Source of the DNA: Natronobacterium texcoconense
GTDB lineage: Archaea > Halobacteriota > Halobacteria > Halobacteriales > Natrialbaceae
Assembly: GCF_900104065.1 (NCBI RefSeq)
Contig: NZ_FNLC01000002.1
Location: 230,995-294,994, forward strand
Length of the DNA: 64,000 nucleotides
Reading direction: 5' to 3'
Positions 9,037-17,154 of the stretch are shown in pieces (the stretch's first letter is position 1; each line of letters begins with the position of its first letter). The position numbers and the translations under genes are program-made. The notes under the pieces were generated by a model. It made no database searches and was not told the DNA's origin. It worked only from the letters and a program-made list of their open reading frames with translations.

Positions 9037-10767
9037 ATGGCAACTGCTTCGAGCGACCGGGCCGACGTCGCCGACGCCGGGTTCGGTCCGATCCGCAACC
9101 GGTACGAATCGGTCCTGTGGGGGACGATGGACCGGCTGGGAGTTACCGAGAGTATCGAACGGAAGATGTTCGCAGCGGTCGTTCTCCAGTTTCTCTCGAC
9201 GATCGCCGTGTTCGCGCTGCCACTCGTCTTTCTCGGCCCGCGCGAAGCGTTCGCGGTGTTCCCGACCGCACAGATCGTCCTCACCGCCGTCGTCTTCCTC
9301 CTCGCCGTCGTCGCGTTCGTCAACACGCTGTTGATCGCCCGGAGAGACCTCATCGAACCGCTGCTGGAGATCAACACGGTCGCAAACGACATCGCTGACG
9401 GGCAACTCGAGATGCAGCCGGTACAGCGACGACAGCGCGACGAAGTCGGCGAACTCCAGCACTCCGTCGCCGAGATGCACACTTCGCTGACGACTGTCGC
9501 GAGCCAGGCCGACGCGCTCGCACGCGAAGAGTTCGACGCCGACGTCCTCGAGGAGACGGTCCCTGGGGAGTTCGGCGAGTCCCTGGAGGAGATGCAAACC
9601 GGACTCGAGAACCGCATCGAGGAACTCGAGGAGAGTCGCGAACGAATCGAGCGCCAGCGTGAGGAAGTCGAACGGCGGAACGCGGAACTCGAGGCCGACG
9701 CCGAACGCTGTCGAGCGGTGTTACGGCAGTGTGCGGACGGCGATTTCACACACCGGGTCGAGGTCGAAAGCGACCACGAGGCGATGGTCGAGATCGCCGA
9801 CGGACTGAACGCGATGCTCGACGACGTCGCGGATACCCTCCACAGCATCCAGGCGCTCGCCGACGAGGTCGACGAGGTCGGAACGGAGGTTTCGACGAGC
9901 GTCGCCGAGATGGAGACGGCAAGCGCAGAGGTGAGCGAGTCGTCCGAGGAGATTTCTATCGCGACCGACGAACAGAACGACCGATTCGAGGAAGTACTCG
10001 GCGAGATGAGCGACCTCTCGGCGACGATCGAGGAGATCGCGTCGACGGCCGATGGCGTCGCCGACGTCTCGAGTCGGGCCGCGGATAACGCCCTGGACGG
10101 CCGGGAAACCGCGAGCGACGCGCTCGAGGAACTCGATCGGCTCCAGCGACGATCTAGCGCAGTCGTCGACCAGATCGAAGCGCTCGACGAGGAACTGACC
10201 GAAGTGACCGAAATCGTCACGCTGATCGACGAGATCGCCGAGGAGACGAACCTGCTCGCTGTCAACGCCTCGATCGAGGCTGCTCGTGCGACCGGGGACG
10301 GCAGCCGGTTCGCCGTCGTCGCGAGCGAGATCAAGTCGCTGGCCGAGGAAACCGGCGACGCGACCGACGACATCGATTCGATGGTCACCGACGTCCAGAC
10401 GTCGGCCCAGGACGCCGTCGAGGAGATCAGCGCCATGCAACAGGACGTCGTCGACGGAACCGAGACGATCGAAGAGAGCCTCGAGGTCCTAGAAGAGATC
10501 GCCGACGACGTCCAGGAGGCAAACGAGGGCGTCCAGTCGATCAACGAGGCGACCGACGAACAGGCTCACTCGAGTCAGCAAGTCGTGACGATGGTCGACG
10601 AGGCGACCGAACAGAGCGAACAGACGCTCCAGGAGACCAGCAGCGTCGCCGCGGCCGCCGAGGAACAGACCGCCACGATCTCGGAAATTTCCCACGCAGC
10701 CAGGTCGCTATCGGAGACGGCCGCCGAACTGAACGGCCAGCTCGAGGAGTTCACCGTCGAAGACTGA
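9037..10767 (+). CDS. Methyl-accepting chemotaxis/transducer protein (Htr)
   Basis: The protein has 576 residues. Two membrane helices at about 46-67 and 77-101 are joined by only about ten residues, so there is no extracellular sensor domain. They are followed by HAMP-like segments (about 102-155 and 225-275) and a coiled-coil signalling domain. The hairpin tip at 397-420 contains the conserved EIAEETNLLAVNASIEAARA. The C-terminal region is Glu/Gln rich with sites suitable for methylation. It should signal to CheA/CheW, which are not in this window. Having no periplasmic domain suggests it senses the membrane, cytoplasm or a partner protein, like the Htr transducers that pair with sensory rhodopsins, though no rhodopsin gene is nearby. 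An upstream TATA box supports the ATG. Confidence 0.92.
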   Translation: MATASSDRADVADAGFGPIRNRYESVLWGTMDRLGVTESIERKMFAAVVLQFLSTIAVFALPLVFLGPREAFAVFPTAQIVLTAVVFLLAVVAFVNTLLIARRDLIEPLLEINTVANDIADGQLEMQPVQRRQRDEVGELQHSVAEMHTSLTTVASQADALAREEFDADVLEETVPGEFGESLEEMQTGLENRIEELEESRERIERQREEVERRNAELEADAERCRAVLRQCADGDFTHRVEVESDHEAMVEIADGLNAMLDDVADTLHSIQALADEVDEVGTEVSTSVAEMETASAEVSESSEEISIATDEQNDRFEEVLGEMSDLSATIEEIASTADGVADVSSRAADNALDGRETASDALEELDRLQRRSSAVVDQIEALDEELTEVTEIVTLIDEIAEETNLLAVNASIEAARATGDGSRFAVVASEIKSLAEETGDATDDIDSMVTDVQTSAQDAVEEISAMQQDVVDGTETIEESLEVLEEIADDVQEANEGVQSINEATDEQAHSSQQVVTMVDEATEQSEQTLQETSSVAAAAEEQTATISEISHAARSLSETAAELNGQLEEFTVED

Positions 10768-10811
10768 TCCGAGTCGACGCTCGACCGGACGACGTTTTGG
10801 CGATCTGGCGA

Positions 10812-10820
10812 ACAGTATAT
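10812..10820 (+). promoter_or_regulatory. TATA-like box before the 58-residue protein gene
   Basis: The AT-rich AGTATATC segment lies about 27-31 bases ahead of the ATG at 10846 and probably sets a leaderless start. Confidence 0.45.
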
Positions 10821-10845
10821 CCGAACGGCTAGCATACGCTGCGAT

Positions 10846-11022
10846 ATGTTCCGTGCCATCCTGCCCGAGGGACAGATCCTGTGTGATCGATACGAGCACG
10901 TCGAGAACGGTCTCGAACTATACGACGAGGAGGATACGCTCGTTGCGTTCGTTCCCTACGCCAACCTTCACGCGCTGGTCGACGAGGAAGTCTACGGCGA
11001 AGACGATCGGTCGATCATGTAG
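10846..11022 (+). CDS. Small conserved-looking acidic protein, function unknown
   Basis: There are 58 codons after a well-placed TATA-like box. The product begins MFRAILPEGQILCDRYEHVE and continues with YDEEDTLVAFVPYANLHALV, a pattern of short beta strands with acidic turns. That resembles the small single-domain proteins often kept in haloarchaea. It is too short to assign a role. Its stop overlaps the stop of the convergent TFB gene by eight bases, so the two transcripts can form a sense/antisense pair at their 3' ends. Confidence 0.6.
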   Translation: MFRAILPEGQILCDRYEHVENGLELYDEEDTLVAFVPYANLHALVDEEVYGEDDRSIM

Positions 11023-11986
11023 CCGGCGTCTGGTCGATCGCGTCCAGCTGTTCCCGGTATCTGTTTCTGACGGTGACGACGGTCGTCTGTGCGGTTTCGG
11101 CGACCGCGCGTTGCGGGATCGTCTCGTCACAGAGCAACCCAGCCGCGTAGATCGCCGCCGCCGCGAATCCGGTCGGTGACTTCCCGGAGTGAAGCCCCTG
11201 CTCGGTCGTCTCGTCGATGATCTCGATCGCTTTCGTCTCGACGTCTTTGTCGATATCCAGTTCCGAGCAAAACCGGGGCACGAACTGGCGCGGGTTCGTC
11301 GGCTCGAGATTGATGCCGAGTTCGTCCGCGATGTACCGGTACGTTCGGCCGATTTCGCGCTGGTCGACACGGGAGACGGCAGTTACTTCCTCGAGGCTGC
11401 GCGGAATGTCTTCTTTGCGACAGGCAGTGTAGAGGGCGCTGGTCGCGACGCCTTCGATCGACCGGCCACGGATGAGATCCTGCTGGAGCGCACGGCGATA
11501 GATGACACTCGCGGTTTCTTTGACCGGGTTCGGGACGCCGAGTGCGCTGACCATCCGGTCGATCTCCGAGAGCGCGTACTTGAGATTGCGTTCGCCGGCG
11601 TTTTTCGTCCGGATTCGCTCCTGCCAGACCCGGAGCCGGTGGATCTGGCCGTGTTTGTCGGCCGACATCGACCGGCCGTTGGCGTCCTTGTTCCGCCAGT
11701 CGATCGTCGTCGTCAGCCCACGGTCGTGCATCGACTGGGTCAGGGGCGCACCGACTCGAGAGAGTTCGTCGTGTTCCTGTGCGTTGAACGCACGCCACTC
11801 GGGGCCGTAATCGATAGGATCTTCTGTTAAGACGAGCCCACACTCGTCACAGACTCGCTCGCCGCGGTCGGGGTCGTGGACGATCGTGTCGGTTTCACAG
11901 TCGGGACACAGCTCCGTTCCTCGTTCCCGTTCCTGTTCTCGTTCGCTGGACTCACTTCTGGCATGATCGATGATGGGCTGTGTCAT
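11015..11986 (-). CDS. tfb: Transcription initiation factor IIB (TFB)
   Basis: The protein has 323 residues, the normal TFB length. The N-terminal zinc ribbon has C27-x2-C30 and C46-x2-C49, followed by the B-reader region (WRAFNAQEHDELSRVGAP). Then come two cyclin-like repeats (about 125-210 and 220-310) with GRSIEGVATSALYTACR and GKSPTGFAAAAIYAAGLL, the paired repeat signatures. Haloarchaea carry several TFBs with different promoter preferences, and this may be one of the paralogues. The ATG at 11986 is chosen at the first MTQP; the open frame upstream is not protein-like. The gene converges with a small ORF. Confidence 0.93.
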   Translation of the reverse strand: MTQPIIDHARSESSEREQERERGTELCPDCETDTIVHDPDRGERVCDECGLVLTEDPIDYGPEWRAFNAQEHDELSRVGAPLTQSMHDRGLTTTIDWRNKDANGRSMSADKHGQIHRLRVWQERIRTKNAGERNLKYALSEIDRMVSALGVPNPVKETASVIYRRALQQDLIRGRSIEGVATSALYTACRKEDIPRSLEEVTAVSRVDQREIGRTYRYIADELGINLEPTNPRQFVPRFCSELDIDKDVETKAIEIIDETTEQGLHSGKSPTGFAAAAIYAAGLLCDETIPQRAVAETAQTTVVTVRNRYREQLDAIDQTPAT

Positions 11987-12711
11987 CCGTAGCGGAGACA
12001 ATTCTGCGGTCACTGTAAGGGGCTCACATGGTTTCATAGGAAACCCCGACTTACTATTGCAGGTCGAAAGGAGAGTTCGACGCAGGCCTGACCCGTCTCC
12101 CGGGTCGTCGGGCCCGCGCCGACGACGTGTCCCATCGGTCGTCTCCGGGTGAAGCGACCGCGAGTGATCGCTCCGACCCATCAATTTCTATGGGAACGCG
12201 ACACATGAATCGTGACGATTGTTACGCCCTTCCCCGGGTGTAAATCATCAGTTCATCGCGTAAATTCTCCTTTCGATACCAAACTGTCGCTCGAATTTAT
12301 GTCGCTGGAGTCGAAGGTCGGACTAGTGACGAGTTGCCGATCCGTTCATCGACGTTCACCGGCGTATCGCTGGATTCGTCCCGATCCCGAAGTACGATAC
12401 AAATACGCGGCCCAAATCGGACGATACCAGCGATCTACGAACGCCACCCTCGACCACCAGCGATCGCGCCATCGGCCGCTATCGAGAGCTACTGGACGAA
12501 GCCGTCCCGTACTCACTTTGCAGCCGATGCGAAACGTGGCCGTGCTTAAGAGTGTCTCTGTTGGTGTACAACTTGGTGTGTCAATCGTGACTGCGAATCG
12601 CCGTCTGGAAGTACAGCGGTCGCTGCCGGGGTCTCTGTCCGGTAGCGTTCTCGACCGCAAATGCTGGCGGAGTCGGGTTCGAACTGCCCTATCCGCCGGA
12701 GGGACACGATA
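11987..12711. other. 725-base region without a convincing gene
   Basis: Open frames here (for example 12212-12712) lack haloarchaeal acidic composition and recognisable motifs. The stretch holds the upstream regions of TFB (leftward) and of the DUF7344 gene (rightward). An AT-rich patch at about 12180-12300 could be a promoter but no box stands out. Confidence 0.5.
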
Positions 12712-13311
12712 ATGTCCTCGATCGATACCTCACTCCCCGACGAAATCGCATCGTCGGTCGGCGAGTCCGAGGACGACGAACGCCTCTCGAAGGACGTCAT
12801 TTTCGAACTCCTCAAGAACCGCCGACGTCGAGAAGTCCTCGCTTACTTGCTCGAAGCCGAGGAAACGGTCACGCTCGGTGAACTCGCCGAGCAGATCGCT
12901 GCCTGGGAGAACGACACGGACGTAAACGCCCTGAGTTCCGACCAGCGAAAACGGGTATACGTCGCCCTCTACCAGACTCATCTTCCCAAGATGGACGACG
13001 CCGGCATCGTCGAATACGATCAGGACCGGGGCTTGATCTCGCTGTCGGACAACGCCGACCTCCTGATGATGTATCTCGATACCGACTCGCATCAACAGGA
13101 CCGATGGGACCGCTGGTACGGCGTACTGAGCGCGGTCGGCATCGTCCTCGTCGGCGGGGCGTTCGTTGGCGTTCCGCTGCTGGCTGCGATTCCGACGTTC
13201 GGAATCGCCGCCGCCGTCCTCGTCGCACTCTTTGGACTCTCGGTCGCTCACGCCGTGACGAACCGAAAGCAAGAACGCAACGTCAACGGCAAACTGTCTC
13301 GGATCGAGTAA
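12712..13311 (+). CDS. DUF7344-type winged-helix protein with two C-terminal membrane helices
   Basis: The protein has 199 residues. Residues 25-110 form the domain shared with the genes at 41425 and 44949: NRRRREVLAYL, a LAEQIAAWENDTD helix, then QRKRVYVALYQTHLPKMDDAGIVEYD. This is a winged-helix core ending in the dimer-like helix typical of DUF7344. Residues about 135-185 give two hydrophobic helices. It is therefore probably a membrane-tethered DNA-binding protein with the helix-turn-helix in the cytoplasm. The ATG at 12712 starts the acidic N-terminus; the frame open before it is not used. Target genes are unknown. Confidence 0.8.
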   Translation: MSSIDTSLPDEIASSVGESEDDERLSKDVIFELLKNRRRREVLAYLLEAEETVTLGELAEQIAAWENDTDVNALSSDQRKRVYVALYQTHLPKMDDAGIVEYDQDRGLISLSDNADLLMMYLDTDSHQQDRWDRWYGVLSAVGIVLVGGAFVGVPLLAAIPTFGIAAAVLVALFGLSVAHAVTNRKQERNVNGKLSRIE

Positions 13312-13552
13312 CCGACGACACCCTCGAGTCGGACCCGTTCTCGCGTTACGTAGCTTTGGTCTCTCTCAGGTCAGTTCAGGAAGGACTTTTATTCACCCCT
13401 ACCGTACAGTCATCTGGCTCCCGGCGACCGTCATCCAGTACCGGAGCAGTTCGCGTGCCAGCTTGCTGTTCCAGGCGCGGGAGCCACCTTTACTCTCGGC
13501 GATACGACGGAGCCGCTGCTTTCTCCGATCGAAACAGTCGCTGACGGGTCGA

Positions 13553-15328
13553 CTACTGATCGCGCGCGTTATACTGGACGTCGACCGTCGCGTCCCCGAG
13601 TAACCTGAAGTCCTCGAAGCCGCCGTCGAACCAGTAGGCATCCCGTTCGTCGCCGACGACGCCGCGGACGACGCCGTCCTCGTAGACGTGTTCGTCGTCG
13701 ATCGTGAGGTCGGCGAACGTCGCCTCGACTGCGTGACCCGAGACCGTAAAGGAGTACGACGTCGGTTCGTCCGTTCCGGTGCCGTCGATGAGGATCGCGT
13801 GAGGCAACAACTCGTTGTCGCCGTACTCGTCGGGGTCGATCTCCTCGCCATCGACGGAGACGACCGCGTCCCCTTCGAGGATCGTCACGTCGGTTACGGC
13901 ACCCGAGAACCGGAACGTCAGCGTCTCGTCGGTGACGGAGCTCTGGACCGTCGATCCCGAGATGGTCGTCGTCTCGTCGTCTTCCTCGCCGTCGAGTTCG
14001 ATCGTCCCCTCGACCGAAATCTCGAAGCTCGTCGGTTCACCCTGGCCCTCGACCTCGAGGGCGTGGGGCAGCTCTTCACCGTACTCGTCGGGGTCGACCT
14101 CCTCGCCGTCGAGGTACGCCGTCGCCGGCCCGTCGACGGTCAGCGTCTCGAGGTCGCCGTCGAACCGGAAGGCGTCCTTCCAGTCGGCGACGACGCCGTG
14201 AACGGTACCGTCATCGATCTCGGTTTCGTCGTCGACGGTCGCGCCGTCGTGCGTCGAGGGTTCGACGTCGCCGTCGACGACGAACTCGTAGCGGGAGACG
14301 CCCGAGTCGTCGCCCTCGAACAACAGGAGGTGTGGGAGTTCTTCGTCGTCGGTTCCTTCGTCGGGACTCGAGTCGTCACTGGATTCACCGGTCGCGGCTT
14401 CCCGGGCCGACGTCGGGACGCCGCCGGGAATCGATCGGTCGGCCGAACTCGAGACGCCCGACCGCTGGAGGCCGCCGCCCTGGACCTGTCCCTGGATCGC
14501 GCCGCCGGTCATGCGGGCGGAGCCGCTGCCGCGCATGACTGCAGCGTAGGGGTAGGAACCTGCTGCGAACTCCGAGTTCTCTATCGAGACCGTTCCGCCC
14601 GGCCAGACCCAGAGCGGGCGGCCGGAATCTTCGACGTAACCGCCCCATCCGGGGCCGTAGTCGGTGTTGTCGTTGTACGCGACGCAGTCGACGATGGCGT
14701 CGTTGCCGCCGGCGACGCGGAACGTGGAGACGCCGTTGTTCTTTCCGTAACAGCTCTCGAAGCGAGCCGAGCCACCGTAGGCGGTGTTGGAACAGTAAAA
14801 GCCGTTGTTGGGGTATCCCTGGACGTTACAGTGACGGAACGTAACGTCGCAGTTGGCGTTGCGGTGCATGAAAACGGCGCCCGGTCCGTGGGTGTGGCTT
14901 CCGCCCTCTTTGGTCGATCCGTCGCCGAGATAGACGTTCTCGACGAGGACGTTTCCGCTGGGTGCGGTGATCGAGATCATGAAGCCGCTCCCGCGGTGGA
15001 GTCCCTCGAACCCGACGTTGCGGATGACGGAGTTGCCGCCTTCGACGAGTAACGTGACGGTGTTGCCGGTCGTGAGGTCGATCAGTTTGTTCTCGAACGT
15101 CTCGCCCTGACTGATCGTGATAACTTGCCCCCGTGCGGTGATCGCTTCGTACTCCTCGTCGGCGCTTGCAGCGCCTGGCAGTGTCGCTGCAGCCGCCGCA
15201 GTCGTCACGCCGGCCAGTTTCACGTACGATCGACGATTGAGTAATCCGTCATTACTGCCATCGTCCGTCGAATCTGTCCCATCGTCGCCGATCGCTTCGT
15301 CGTCCGATACCGAAGGTTCGCGTGCCAT
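13553..15328 (-). CDS. Tat-exported right-handed beta-helix protein with three C-terminal repeat modules
   Basis: The protein has 591 residues. An acidic N-terminal tail leads to a Tat signal with RR at 32-33 (NRRSYVKLAG) and an Ala-rich h-region ending ASA. Residues about 58-300 read as a right-handed parallel beta-helix (pectate-lyase-like repeats such as NVLVENVYLGDGS, VTFRHCNVQGYPNNGFYCS). After an acidic linker there are three similar modules at about 331-417, 419-504 and 507-591, each with LPH at the start, a VDGxxxDPDEYG-like end in the first two, and an FRF/YWF core. The paralogue at 15871-16815 has only the beta-helix. Secreted surface adhesion or glycan binding/cleavage is possible; no catalytic residues could be assigned. 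Confidence 0.8.
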   Translation of the reverse strand: MAREPSVSDDEAIGDDGTDSTDDGSNDGLLNRRSYVKLAGVTTAAAAATLPGAASADEEYEAITARGQVITISQGETFENKLIDLTTGNTVTLLVEGGNSVIRNVGFEGLHRGSGFMISITAPSGNVLVENVYLGDGSTKEGGSHTHGPGAVFMHRNANCDVTFRHCNVQGYPNNGFYCSNTAYGGSARFESCYGKNNGVSTFRVAGGNDAIVDCVAYNDNTDYGPGWGGYVEDSGRPLWVWPGGTVSIENSEFAAGSYPYAAVMRGSGSARMTGGAIQGQVQGGGLQRSGVSSSADRSIPGGVPTSAREAATGESSDDSSPDEGTDDEELPHLLLFEGDDSGVSRYEFVVDGDVEPSTHDGATVDDETEIDDGTVHGVVADWKDAFRFDGDLETLTVDGPATAYLDGEEVDPDEYGEELPHALEVEGQGEPTSFEISVEGTIELDGEEDDETTTISGSTVQSSVTDETLTFRFSGAVTDVTILEGDAVVSVDGEEIDPDEYGDNELLPHAILIDGTGTDEPTSYSFTVSGHAVEATFADLTIDDEHVYEDGVVRGVVGDERDAYWFDGGFEDFRLLGDATVDVQYNARDQ

Positions 15329-15353
15329 GTATCCGGTAATACGAAACTACCAG

Positions 15354-15388
15354 CATAAACTTTCCCCTACAGTATGCATAAAATTTAC
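15354..15388 (-). promoter_or_regulatory. Promoter with conserved TAAATTTA-like element (beta-helix gene 1)
   Basis: On the minus strand GTTTATG lies about 26-32 bases before the ATG (TATA position), and a second block TAAATTT sits about 27 bases further upstream. The same pair with the same spacing occurs before the paralogue at 16815, so it is a likely shared promoter/operator. Confidence 0.5.
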
Positions 15389-15814
15389 AGATTGAAACAA
15401 CGTACATACAATTCGTTCATAGAACTTTTTACGTTCGTCATCGATGAAAAGGAGCGAAAACGGCGGACGGGACTGGAGTAACACTATATTACTGAAACCG
15501 ATCCCCCATTTCGGCAGCGTTCGATCCGATAATCCGAGGGGTAATCCGGTACTACCAGGGACGTGGTGTCGAACGGTAGCTCACTCACGTCCTGGAGTGC
15601 TGAATAGACGTCCAGGTGGCCAAACGATACGGAATCGAAACGGGACGGAGTACGGAATCGAATCCTCGAGAATCAAACGCGGAAAAGTGGAAGGCGTCAA
15701 CGGGAACCGGGGGCGGCGTTGCGTCGACGGCCACCGAGACGGACTACAGCAATCCCACCACGGAGAGCTGCGTCAGCGGGGGAGGTTTCATACGGACTGC
15801 TGTAAGTCATTGAC
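15389..15814. other. Intergenic stretch between the beta-helix genes, no gene seen
   Basis: Short open frames such as 15616-15813 have no haloarchaeal protein character. The only structure noted is an imperfect inverted repeat around 15555-15605 (CCAGGGACGTG ... CACGTCCTGG). Confidence 0.5.
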
Positions 15815-15846
15815 GGCACAACCGCGATCGTTCCTGCGGTTGCGCC
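15815..15846 (-). terminator. Hairpin after the second beta-helix gene
   Basis: GGCACAACCGC and GCGGTTGCGCC form an 11-base stem with one mismatch around a 10-base loop, 25 bases past the TAA of the beta-helix gene at 15871-16815. It could stabilise or end that transcript. There is no long T-run, so an archaeal-type terminator is only possible. Confidence 0.35.
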
Positions 15847-15870
15847 GGTAAATCGTTACAGCAGACCGTA

Positions 15871-16815
15871 TCAGTTACCGGAGGCGGCTTCTTCGGGACT
15901 TCGCGGGACGCCGTCGGGAATGAACGCGTCGGGGTCCGTCCCGACGTCGTCCTCGAGTTCGACGGTCGAACCGGCGTTTTCGCCGATACCCGCGACTTCG
16001 TCGTAGTCGGTGTCGCTGACGAGGACCTCGGTCGGGTTTCCGTTCGCGCCGGCGTCGATGGCGACGTTGTGCCCGTTCATCTCGATCTGGCAACCCTCGA
16101 CTTCGACCGTGCCAGGTGCCCAGGCCCAGATACCGCGGCCCTGGTAGCCCGAGTCGTCGACGTAGACGCTCGAGTTCGTCACCTTGCTCCCCTCCGTCGC
16201 GAGACGGAAGTGGGAAACGTAACAGTTCGCGGCGAAGCTGCTATCGATGTGGATCGTGCCGCCGCCGGCGTTCCCGGGCGCGGACGCGTAGATCGCGTTG
16301 TCCGCGAAGCCCTGGATGTTGACGTTCTCGAAGTCGATGTGACCGGCGTGGTCGGGGTCGACCCAGAAGGCGGTCTGTCCGTGACCGCTCGAGCTTCCGT
16401 TGCGGCTGTCGGTGCCGTCGCCGAGATAGACGTTCTCGACGGTGCTCGAGCCGCTCGGGTCGGAGTCGGAGATACCGAACGTGGCAGATCCGGTGCCGGA
16501 CGTGTTTTCCCCCTTGAATCCGACGTTCCGGATCGTCCAGTCGGTGCCGTGGGCGTTGACGATGATGTCCTGCCCAGTGGTCATGTCGATCAGCTTGTTC
16601 TCCCAGGTCTCTCCCGAGTCGATACTGATCGTCTGACCCTCGGCTTCGATGACCTCGTAGTCATCGTCGGCGGCTGCGGTGCCGGCTGCGCCGAGCGAAG
16701 TTGCTGCGGTCGCGACCGCTGCGAGCGATCGCACGTAGTTGCGGCGGGTTAATCCGTTGTTACGGCCAGTAGTCGGAGTAGTTTCCGTCTCGGACGTACG
16801 GGGATGCTGCGCCAT
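15871..16815 (-). CDS. Tat-exported right-handed beta-helix protein
   Basis: The protein has 314 residues and is a paralogue of the neighbouring 591-residue protein. The Tat signal has RR in LTRRNYVRSLAAVATAATSL, cleaved after AAA-like residues. The mature part aligns by eye with the larger protein (GQTISIDSGETWENKLIDMTTG against GQVITISQGETFENKLIDLTTG; NVYLGDGT; ending DGVPRSPEEAASG against GGVPTSAREAATG). It stops where the larger one continues into its three repeat modules. The ATG at 16815 is preferred over upstream codons because a TATA-like GTTTATG lies about 27 bases before it. Confidence 0.82.
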   Translation of the reverse strand: MAQHPRTSETETTPTTGRNNGLTRRNYVRSLAAVATAATSLGAAGTAAADDDYEVIEAEGQTISIDSGETWENKLIDMTTGQDIIVNAHGTDWTIRNVGFKGENTSGTGSATFGISDSDPSGSSTVENVYLGDGTDSRNGSSSGHGQTAFWVDPDHAGHIDFENVNIQGFADNAIYASAPGNAGGGTIHIDSSFAANCYVSHFRLATEGSKVTNSSVYVDDSGYQGRGIWAWAPGTVEVEGCQIEMNGHNVAIDAGANGNPTEVLVSDTDYDEVAGIGENAGSTVELEDDVGTDPDAFIPDGVPRSPEEAASGN

Positions 16816-16841
16816 ACACTTGCGTAACACCGGCTTACACT

Positions 16842-16877
16842 CATAAACTTTTCCTTGGGAGAATCGATTAAATTTAC
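16842..16877 (-). promoter_or_regulatory. Promoter with conserved TAAATTTA element (beta-helix gene 2)
   Basis: GTTTATG at the TATA position and the palindromic TAAATTTA about 27-28 bases upstream match the arrangement before the paralogous gene at 15328. Confidence 0.5.
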
Positions 16878-17154
16878 GGATATAGTTTGTAACACTATTG
16901 TATTGGTCAGAATCTACCGGAGATCGTTCTCGAAGATAAGAACGAACCAGTCGCGAAAACGGTCCCGACAAGCGGGTATTGTCGGCATAAAAGCTTCATT
17001 ACTGCCGTGATAGCTGCTGTGCATCCAGTTTTCTCCAGCCGCCCGAGAACCGATCGCGGTCCGAAAACGGTTGCTCGAACGAACAGTCCAACAGGCAGTA
17101 CCTCGTTACTACTCGAGGTCGCGTGTCCAGTTTGGGATTACTACCCCGAACGAC
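16878..17154. other. Intergenic region, no gene seen
   Basis: An AT-rich upstream flank of the beta-helix gene followed by about 250 bases with only short spurious frames. Confidence 0.5.

Noticed and set aside
12212-12712. Plus-strand frame of 166 codons
   Set aside because: Basic, Ser/Arg-rich, no motif, and the true DUF7344 start lies at its end.
13399-13552. Minus-strand frame ending KGGSRAWNSKLARELLRYW
   Set aside because: It reads like protein at its end but has no start of its own and overlaps the beta-helix stop; too little to call a gene.
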